Origin: Diplolepis rosae
Lineage: Eukaryota > Arthropoda > Insecta > Hymenoptera > Diplolepididae
NCBI GenBank assembly: GCA_030998225.1
Contig: JAPYXD010000704.1
Location: 5,332,001-5,396,000, forward strand
Reading direction: 5' to 3'
Length of the DNA stretch: 64,000 bases
Made by a program: the position numbers and the translations under genes. A model generated the notes under the pieces. The model was not told the origin of the DNA and ran no database searches. It saw only the letters and a list, made by a program, of their open reading frames with translations. The first letter of the stretch is position 1; each line of letters opens with the position of its first letter. Shown piece after piece: positions 56,032 through 64,000 of this stretch.

Positions 56032-56785
56032 TTCTTTGCTTCTAATAATCCAATCAGATCAAGCGACGACTCATATTGTTCGAAATTAAGTTTTCTACAA
56101 CTTTTCAATGAATGTCATCAAGATTGGATAATTAACTTTAATGTTATAAACAAAAAACTAAAAAAAGTGCGATTTTTTTGTCTTAAATGTTAATAACAAA
56201 TTCATAAATTATATTTCGTTGTCCAAAACATGACACAATTACTCTATCACCAACCTCTCTTCTGATGGCGCAGTCCGTTTTCTGAAATAAATAATGTCAT
56301 AAATCATTCATAACAAATTCCCTGTTGCTTGGTCTACTTGGAAATTATAAATCTAGCAGATCTACCTCATAGCAGAAAGCATGAGATCACATCATACAAA
56401 ATGACTGTTTACGAGTCTATATTGTATTTTCTGGTGAAAAGAAGAGAAGGCAGCAATGCAGAAATATATTATATTTCTAAATACACATGATAATTAGTCT
56501 ATATTCATTCAATAAATAAATAAACCGGTCGAATGTGTTGAAGAAAATGCTGTAGTATTATCGACTTTTGTAACTCGAAAATCGATATTAGCGCCATCTG
56601 CGATATTTACATTTTTTAGAGGAACTAAGCAACTTGTATTATTTTACACAATTTTATTATTATTTCATACTGCTTTAGAAGACGTGTTATAACTTTCAGT
56701 TTATAGTAAAACAAGATTGTAATTCTGTACAATGCGTAGATGTTATTTTATTTTGTATTATTTTTTAGGTGAATTGAAAGAAATA
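56032..56785. other. Unassigned spacer before element D
   Basis: AT-rich, with no gene recognised. Confidence 0.45.
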
Positions 56786-57322
56786 TGTTATAACGGGTGA
56801 CCTCCGCTGAAACGTCAAAAATAGAAATGCATTTAACAAGGCGGACCCGAGGATTCGGAATTACACTCGGTGTCACCGGCGTTACTAAGGCGGCTTCTAA
56901 ACTGAGCGCTTGGCGTCTCCCGACGCCATATTTATAAATTGATGACCCTGAAAATATAAACTCAGCATGCAAAAAAAAGCGAAGCCAAGCAAGGGTTCCG
57001 GCTAGGGTGATTGTGGATTCGGGAGTTCGGATCAGGTGAAGGTTTTGAGGCTAAGGAAGGGATCCTAACCTAAGAATAGGAGCTCTTGCGAAAACAAAAT
57101 AAAATAAATTAAGCAGTATAAAAGATAGGCTAAAATTTATTCAATTATTGGGCAAGGCCCTGGCTCGACATAAATTCAAGAGAGCTAACAAAAGTAATTA
57201 ATAAAATATCGTGGCCAACAGTGGCACATGGTACCAAAAAAAAAGGAGGCAGAGCTCTGAGAGAGCCTGAGAGCCACGCGGTTTAAGAGAATAAAAATTT
57301 TATAATGGCCCGGAATAGAGTC

Positions 57323-57690
57323 TCAAAGACTTACCGAGGATCTGGCCGCGATCTCGCGCCTAACTTCGTCCAAATCGAAGTCCATTGTGGCGTCCATAAG
57401 ATTTATTTCGCTCTCAAGATTGTTTGACTCTCGTGTGACAACGACAGAATAAAACTGCGCGCCAAAGATGTCGCGCAGTTTTACTACATCAGCTAGAAAG
57501 GCTAGCTCACGCGCATGAAGCTCAGGTTTGCGCGGGCGACTCGCCTTGTGAGGACGACGGCGCCAGGCAACCAATGAGCTGAAGCGTCTATCGGTCAGCT
57601 TGCCCCATTGGCTTAAAACGTAGAGGAGTGCGTTTAAACTACGTAGAGTTTGTACTGCACAACACAGCAGTTACAAATAGACCAATCTAA
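57323..57690 (-). other. Antisense reading frame in element D LTR, ends at GTAAGT
   Basis: On the strand opposite to gag-pol a frame is open for about 115 codons. It reads VLSQWGKLTDRRFSSLVAWR, KASRPRKPELHARELAFLAD and KLRDIFGAQFYSVVVTRE, then MDATMDFDLDEVRREIAARS, and passes through GTAAGT (about 57341-57336). A TATA-rich tract (ATTATATATTGTATATTA) lies upstream on the same strand. The element C LTR contains the same features. The layout resembles a first coding exon with a splice donor. I recognise no family. Confidence 0.45.
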
Positions 57691-58545
57691 TATACAATAT
57701 ATAATGTAATTTGTAAGTGTTCCAACCCGTCATGCCCTTTCTATATTAATTATAATAATAATGGTGCGACGGTGTTGGAAACCATAGGCTGCAACGCGTG
57801 GTCGTTTCAGATGCCATGCCTGCTGGGTGATGTCCTCTGTGGCTTGCCTGTGAACCCCTCTGCGTGCGATGGTAACATAGCGATCTGCATGGCGGCGCCT
57901 TTCAAGCTGGTGTTTTTAAATGAAACAAATAAAAAAAGAAAACGGCCAGAAAACAATCAAAATAAAAGAATTTCATGAGCAGCTCTCAAACTATCCCTGA
58001 CAATGTTGAGTTTTTAATTAAAAAGGTGGTTCGGGCTCGATCCTGTCGTTGCCGGTCGAGGTAAAAAAATTAAACGTAATCTACCACGCTTCAACTCCCC
58101 CCGGCCAGACCGGAAACGACCCCCCAAGTCTCCAAGACAACACTCCGGGCGGACTGACCAATTATTAGGTCTGGAAAATAAAAAAAAGATATGCAAACCC
58201 GCGGCCCAGGCTGTCTGAGAGCGTGCTTCAATACTTAAAACTAGTGCAAACTTACAAGCTAGGAATATCAAATGGACGTAAGCCTATAAAAATAAAAAAA
58301 ATAGAAAAAGAAGAGAGAAAAATAAATGTGCGGCAGCTCGCTGTTTGCGATGCCGAAAACGAGCCTTATTAACTAGCTTAAGAGCTACTATCTTACAGGT
58401 TCTAGCGGTAGGCCAAGGAATCAAACTCTCCATATACCAAAAGAAACTTTTACATTTAATGTGGCGCCTTGCGCCTGTGGGCCATGCACCCTATACAAAT
58501 GACAAGGAGTGAGAAGAAAAAAAAAGAAAAGTTCACTAGTGGCGC

Positions 58546-59073
58546 CTAGATAGGGCGCCAGCGCTGTATGAGTGCCGCAATTCGGCGCTCACGGACCAGC
58601 CGTCCGGACCTCCACCCGCGGCGTCGTCTCCTAGGGGCCGGTTTGGCCTCCTCTAGCCCCTCCGGTTCCTCCATCTCCTCCCGTTCCTCCAGCTCCTCCT
58701 GGCTCCCTAATGGGAGCTCCTCTTCTGAGAAAGGTGGCCAATCGAGGACCTCGTCCTGAAAAGAGGACAGCCACCTGACGAGTCGGTCCTCTGGGGTGCT
58801 TTCTTCAAGGTAGGTGGGTTCGGACGGGCCCGCCGCCCCGCTCCACCATGGTAGGCTCGACCACTCCTAGAGGTCCCGGGGAAACACTGTCGGGCGGGGC
58901 TGAAACCAGAGCAGGGGATCGACCCTGACCACCCGCAGTACCCCGGTCACCGGGTCGGTGATGAGGTCCATTACTTCCTCATCGTTGGGGACGAAAATCC
59001 CGCTGAAGGCGTCTGTGGGCTGTGGGCGAGAGAAGAAAAGGGACATCAGCCGATTATCAGGCGATTCATGCAC
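58546..59073 (-). pseudogene. Coding-like antisense frame inside element D LTR (175 codons, one stop)
   Basis: From a GTG at 59073 to TAG at 58546, a single minus-strand frame is open apart from one TAG at 58869-58867. It reads ESPDNRLMSLFFSRPQPTDA, FSGIFVPNDEEVMDLITDPV and TGVLRVVRVDPLLW. After the stop it continues with EWSSLPWWSG, PEDRLVRWLSSFQDEVLDWP, an acidic run (EELEEREEMEEPEGLEEAK) and a basic tail (RRRRRGWRSGRLVRERRIAA). The frame also extends upstream into CCCCPACVH. The GC content is well above the surroundings. Acidic-then-basic architecture is reminiscent of small regulatory proteins, but there is no recognised homologue. It lies in the part of the LTR missing from element C. 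Confidence 0.45.
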
Positions 59074-59573
59074 GCATGCAGGACAACAACAACAATGTTC
59101 GACTCACATGGGCGGACAAGGACGAACAATTCCCCTTGGGCAATATATCCACCACCTAATTAAAACAACTGTAAGTTATCCGAGGACGCTACTCAGGGGC
59201 AGCGGCCTCTCTAGATACGGCTTGAGGTCTTTGGTGTTCGCGCGGCCGACCGATTCGCCTCCTTCATTCACGAGTTCATAGATTGTCCGCGAGATCACTC
59301 TCGATACCGTGAATATGTAGGGAACGACGGAATGTATCTTGACTCACCGAGTCTCCCAACCCTGACGCTCAAGCGCTACGCTGCAGCGGCGGCCACGTTA
59401 GACATTAGTCGTTACTTAGTCGTTCCATAGACAAGACGCTACGCGTCTCATAACTGTTGTTGTTAAATAAATAATTATTGTTAACTGAAGTGCAATGTCA
59501 GTTAATTAAAAAGTTAATCCTTACTGACTTGGGAAGTAGGCTCCCAACTCCGATGTACCCAAAAGCCTATAAT

Positions 59574-59592
59574 TGGTGACCCCGACGTGATT
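59574..59592 (+). promoter_or_regulatory. Primer binding site, tRNA-Trp
   Basis: TGGTGACCCCGACGTGATT is complementary to the 3' terminal 19 nt of eukaryotic tRNA-Trp including CCA (tRNA sequence recalled from memory). It follows the LTR end directly and marks the start of the element D internal region. Confidence 0.8.
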
Positions 59593-60747
59593 ATTTCACG
59601 GCCGGCATAACGACGCTCATTTTCAAATTATGGCGTCTCTTCAGTTATCGCAATTCCTGCAAGCAAATTTAAAATGCAACGACTGACGTAAGTCTACAGC
59701 AATTATTATTATCAAACTCAAATATTGGACTACTCATATGGACGACGCAAATTCAAGGATTTTAAAGGAATCTTATTTTATTCATATACTATGCTTTTGG
59801 AGCTGACACTTTTATTACCGGATTCACAAGGATTTTAATGATTTTATTTCTGCTACGCTTTGGATCTTCAAATAATTGGAAGCTAAGTTTTCATCTTATT
59901 TAAAATTGAAAATTTTATTATATTTTATTCAAAATTTATTTGACGTTGTATTTCGGTACTTTCACCTTACGAAAGTCACCTTTAAATTTGACATCGTAAA
60001 CAGATCTATTAGAGTTTACGTTCTCATCCAATAATGTCGATACTGCCTCATTTTCGTTATTTTAAATTTATATACACTTGTAATATATTTTCAATACTGT
60101 TCTTGGCCAGCATCAAAATTTATCATTACAAATTTTTAACAAATGTTTAATAGCTTTACTGATATCCGTCAATTTAAATCATCTAAAATATGTTATATTT
60201 ATTGTGATCTAGTCGACATTTTGTGAACTGTACACTAGCGTTAACTATATTTGTAGCGAATTTAAAGTTATTATTTATTTTTATTTGCCTCGCTGGCGTC
60301 CGGATGCCAACTTTCGTGCGTTGCTTTTTTCTGTACCGAGGGTTGAAATCCTGATTCTATTGACAAACAATATTTTAATGCGACATTTACTTTGTTTCAA
60401 AAGGCGCAATATTAAAACTGCTTATTTCTTTCTATTAAAATTCTTTTTAGCTTTCGATTTGTTGTCGTTGGTGTCGTCGACATGATATGCTGACCGACCT
60501 CATCTATTCTGTTACATGAACAAAGTTTATAGCATTTTGGCGCGCTCACGAAGTACAGATATTTATTTCCAAAACTTTTAAACAATACTTTTGAACATTA
60601 AATTTTAAATTTAAAACTTAAAATTTTTTTTTTTTTTTTTTTTCTCATGACATCAATATTTTGACATTCTTATCGATACTACCTTTTGTATTCTTGTCAA
60701 CTTTTATAATTCACTGGTATTGCCAACATTTCCAATACTCTTCAAAT
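59593..60747 (+). other. Element D leader (5' UTR)
   Basis: This is about 1.15 kb of AT-rich sequence between primer site and gag ATG, with a T run at 60629-60645. No gene was seen. Confidence 0.6.
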
Positions 60748-61606
60748 ATGGATGACGGTGGGCCATCCTCGGAGCGGACGAATCTCTCAAGAATTGTCGA
60801 AAATTTAGCCCAAATTGAAATCCAACGAACAGACGCTTATAAAACTCCGAAAATTCCTAAATTCTTTCGCGAAGACCCAGTTTCATTCTTTGTTATTGTC
60901 GAAGCATCTTTCAGACAAGCGCACATTCGTCTCGAAACAACCAAGGCCGACTATCTGGTTGCTAATCTCGACCATGACCTGATTCCGCACATTAAACACA
61001 TCCTTGAATTGGAGCCGAAACCCGCAGATTTGTATACACAGATTAAAAATCGTCTTATTTCTAGTTTCTCCGTTTCCGAAGAAACTCGTCTGCGCCGACT
61101 ATTGAGGGGAGAGGTTGTCTCTGAAGGGAAACCCTCCTTGCTTTTGACTCGGCTTCGCGCGCTGAATAACGGCAGCTGTTCGGATACAGTCATCAAAAGC
61201 GTTTTTCTGGAACAAATGCCCTCAAACATTCGTGCCATTTTGGCCATGTCGAACGTCGAGGACCTCCAAGAACTTGCCAACCTGCAGACAAGGTGTCTGA
61301 GGCAGCTCAACCGTTTGATTACCGGGTGGCATCGGCTTCAGCAGGCCAAAGTGCGCCTTTCGGTACCGCTCCTATGTCCGCGCAATTAGACCCTTTATCA
61401 TCTTTAACGGAGATTCTTATCAAGCAATTTGAAAAGCTTGCTGATGAAATCAAGAATATTAAAAGCTCATCTCAATCTCGGGGCCGTTCCAATTCGAGGA
61501 CATTCCGGCGCCGCAGTCGATCTCGCAGTAATAACACCTGAATCATCAGCGTTTCGGCAAGAATGCCAAAAAGTGCACTCAGCCGTGCTCGTGGAGAACC
61601 GATACG
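60748..61606 (+). pseudogene. gag: Element D Gag, frameshifted
   Basis: Gag starts at ATG 60748 (MDDGGPSSERTNLSRIVENL). The capsid-like part is open to about 61300 and includes KFFREDPVSFFVIVEASFRQ, ILELEPKPADLYTQIKNRLI, VVSEGKPSLLLTRLRALN and VFLEQMPSNIRAILAMSNVE. From about 61293 the natural continuation lies in another frame ([20 protein letters not shown], then an Arg/Ser tract, ending at 61541). The nucleocapsid-like His/Cys motif ([18 protein letters not shown]) lies in the third frame at about 61540-61600. In relatives, including element C, these parts join. At least two indels therefore break Gag, although pol downstream is open. Confidence 0.8.
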
Positions 61607-64000
61607 ACCTCGGGAAACTAGTGCAGCCCTCTCGAGCGGAGATCATCGATACGGGCCCGTCTAGTTCCAAGCGTCTCCATATTCAGGACTTATCCAGTGG
61701 ATTAATTTATTTAATAGATACCGGTTCAGATATCTCCTTAATTCCGGCGGAGGCATCTACAATGAAACTCAAACCAAGCGATCTTGTCTTGTTCGCGGCT
61801 AACGATTCACGAGTTTTGACTTATGGCGAGCGCACCATCACGCTAAATCTTAACCTGCGCCGATGTTTCAAATGGAATTTTTGCGTAGCAGCAGTCCCTT
61901 ACCCTATCATAGGGGCGGACTTGCTTGCACATTATCACCTCGTTCCATTCTTGCACGAATCGCGTTTGGTCGATACAACCACTGGCCTAAGCGCTCGCGG
62001 TTTCATTAAATCTGCATCGATCTACGGTTTAAGTGTCATCAACCATGACCATGCATTTTCTAAAATTCTGGCATGTTTCCCAGAGCTTACATCGCTTCCT
62101 CAGGGAATCATTCCTCATAAAGTCGATGTAGAACACCACATTCTGACTAACGGCCCTCCCGTTTTTGACCGTGCTCGACGCCTGTCCCCGGAAAAACTAG
62201 TCGCTGCCAAGGCAATTTTCAAACGAATGACTGAAGACGGAATTTGTCGTCCTTCCAGAAGCCCATGGGCATCACCCATTCACATGGTAAAAAAGAAAAA
62301 TGGCGAGTGGCGCGTCTGCGGCGATTATCGACGTTTAAATGCCATCACGGTTCCTGATAGGTATCCCGTACCACACCTTCATGATTTCGCCTCTATGCTA
62401 AGAGGTAAACAGATCTTTTCCAAATTGGATTTGCACATGGCTTATCACCAAATACCAATAACTCCGAGCGACATACCAAAAACAGCTGTCATAACCCCTT
62501 TCGGGCTACTTGAATACGTGGTTATGACATTTGGCCTCAGAAATGCTGGTCAAACCTTCCAACGATATATCTATCGCGCTCTTGGTGATCTCAGATTCGT
62601 TTTTGCTTATATCGATGACATTCTCATCGCTTCTTCGTCCTATGAAGAGCATGAGAGTCACCTCAAAATCGTTTTCCAACGTTTAAAAGATTTTTCTTTG
62701 CGAATTAACTTAAGCAAATGCCAATTCGGCAAATGCCAATTCGGCAAATCTGAGCTCAATTTCTTGGGTTACCAGATCAACCATGAAGGTTGTTCTCCAA
62801 CTTTGGACAAGGTGCAGGCAATTACCGATTTTTCAAAACCAAAAACCGTCGTCGAACTCCGCCGATTTCTCGGAATGGTGAATTTTTATCGAAAAAGTTT
62901 AAAACACGCTGCTGAAGTCCAGGCGCCGCTGCAAAAATTCATCTGCGACTCTCGTAAGAACGACAAACGTCCAATTCCGTGGGATCTCGAAAGCGATGCT
63001 GCGTTTGAAAAGGTAAAATTCGATCTGGCTAACGCAGCACGTTTATCTCATCCTGCTCATGATGCTGAGACCCGCCTGGTTACCGATGCCTCTAACTTCG
63101 GTATGGGCGCATCCCTTGAGCAATGGATCAGCAACTCTTGGAAACCCCTGGCGTTCTTCTCGCGAAAATTTTCATCGGCCCAACGCGTGTACAGCACCTA
63201 TGATCGAGAACTTACCGCAATTTACGAGGCTATCCGACACTTTCGGTATTTCCTCGAGGGGCAGACCTTCTCTATCGTCACCGATCATAAACCGCTGATT
63301 TATATGTTTTCTCAACGCGTCGAAAAAATCTCGCAGCGACAACAGCGTCAGATCGCCTTCATATCGCAATTTTCCACAAACATCAAATATCAACCAGGCG
63401 ACGAAAATATAGTTGCTGACTCACTTTCTCGTGTAGAGAGTATCCGTGTACCCACGGAATTCAGTCTCGCGGAACTCGCGGAAGCCCAAACGAATGATGA
63501 TGAAATTAAAGCTCTCATCTCCGACCCTAAATGCTCTTTGAACATTCGAAAAATCCAATGGGGTCCTGAACATACGTCAATTTACTGCGACCTAACTGGC
63601 GAAGCACTTCGTCCCATTATTCCATCGTCACTCAGGGATCGAGTGTTTAAATTATTCCATCACCCAGCACATCCGAGCGCAAAAGTTACGGACCGCGTTA
63701 TCCGTAAGCGCTACGTATGGCCATCGATGCATCGCGAGATCTCCGACTGGTGCAAAGCATGTCATGAATGCCAACAGTCGAAAATTTCGCGGCACAATCG
63801 TGTGTTGCCATCAAACTTTACAGCTCCGGATGGACGCTTTCGCCATGTTCATATGGACATCGTTGGACCACTTCCAATCAGCAATGGTTTTAAATATTGC
63901 CTCACCCTCATCGACCGTTTTTCACGATGGCCTGAGGCGATTCCACTTGCTAACATCGAAGCATTAACCGTTTGTAGAGCTTTTGTCGATCAATGGGTCT
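61390..64000 (+). CDS. pol: Element D Pol: protease, RT, RNase H, integrase (open to window edge)
   Basis: The frame is open from just after a TAG at 61387 to the end, 870 codons. The first 70 or so are probably not native because Gag is frameshifted there. The protease has DTG at 61717-61725 ([15 protein letters not shown]). RT follows: [55 protein letters not shown], and an intact YIDD at 62608-62619. RNase H begins at [13 protein letters not shown] (63082 on), with RELTAIYEA and VTDHKPL. The integrase zinc finger is [20 protein letters not shown] ... CKACHECQQ, and the first core aspartate is in HMDIVGPLP (63856). The remaining core is outside the window. A 15-bp in-frame tandem duplication at 62716-62745 repeats KCQFG. 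All visible catalytic residues are present. Confidence 0.9.

Larger units (their letters stand above)
56786..59573 (+). repeat. Element D 5' LTR (about 2.8 kb)
   Basis: This starts TGTTATAACGGGTGACCTCC and ends directly before the primer site at 59574. About 1.3 kb from the start matches the element C LTR in reverse complement, and the last 200 bp match it again. About 0.8 kb in the middle (58140-59340) is extra relative to C, is GC-rich, and carries an antisense frame. An LTR of this size is long for Ty3/gypsy. No 3' LTR is visible because the element runs off the window. Confidence 0.75.

Noticed and set aside
58568..58759. Plus-strand Ser-rich frame
   Set aside because: It is the complement of the antisense frame at 58546-59073, which has the more protein-like composition.

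Overview
This window looks like a transposon-packed, AT-rich stretch of an arthropod nuclear genome, most likely an insect and possibly a hymenopteran. Nearly every coding signal belongs to a transposable element. I recognise no host housekeeping gene, no tRNA or rRNA gene and no CRISPR array. The organism call is inference from the element mix: several mariner lineages, Ty3/gypsy elements primed by tRNA-Gly and tRNA-Trp, a Mutator-like transposase gene, a CYVC-type repeated gene family, and many palindromic MITEs. Layout: 1-4767 is the 5' half of a Ty3/gypsy element on the minus strand (element A), with LTR promoter, tRNA-Gly primer site, three leader repeats, gag with an Asn-rich spacer, and a frameshifted protease. 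6013-8900 is a decayed second Ty3 element (B) split by a DD41D mariner at 6852-8123. 9061-13513 holds exon-like pieces of a MULE/FB-NOF-like gene, with a MITE at 10709-11148 in one intron-sized gap. 13514-16219 is unassigned. 16220-23470 is a minus-strand Ty3 element (C). Its protease is broken by a long-TIR transposon (20178-22362), which itself carries a mariner (20537-21729). 23840-28078 holds MITEs, a minisatellite and unassigned DNA. 28079-31990 has a TTAAGGGGG-type terminus, a mariner relic and a CYVC-family pseudogene. 33309-35925 contains the best-preserved gene of the window, a 437-codon Mutator-like transposase ORF. 36780-43165 has another mariner, several MITEs and a 90-bp satellite that reverses direction near 42740. 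43170-50035 has degenerate repeats, a second DD41D-type relic and a 3.2-kb block bounded by 265-bp inverted repeats that encloses a nearly intact mariner. 50580-56031 holds foldback elements, a mariner scrap, a LINE ORF1 scrap, a 55-bp minisatellite and a Harbinger-like transposase pseudogene. 56786-64000 is a plus-strand Ty3 element (D) of the same family as C. It has a 2.8-kb LTR, a tRNA-Trp primer site, a frameshifted gag, and a pol frame open to the window edge. How the parts relate: C and D are diverged members of one family with unusually long LTRs. In each LTR copy the strand opposite to gag-pol carries a shared reading frame that runs into a GTAAGT splice-donor-like site. The D LTR also has a GC-rich, coding-like antisense frame of 175 codons with one stop. 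These antisense frames are my best candidates for something undescribed, but a passenger sequence or chance cannot be excluded from this window alone.
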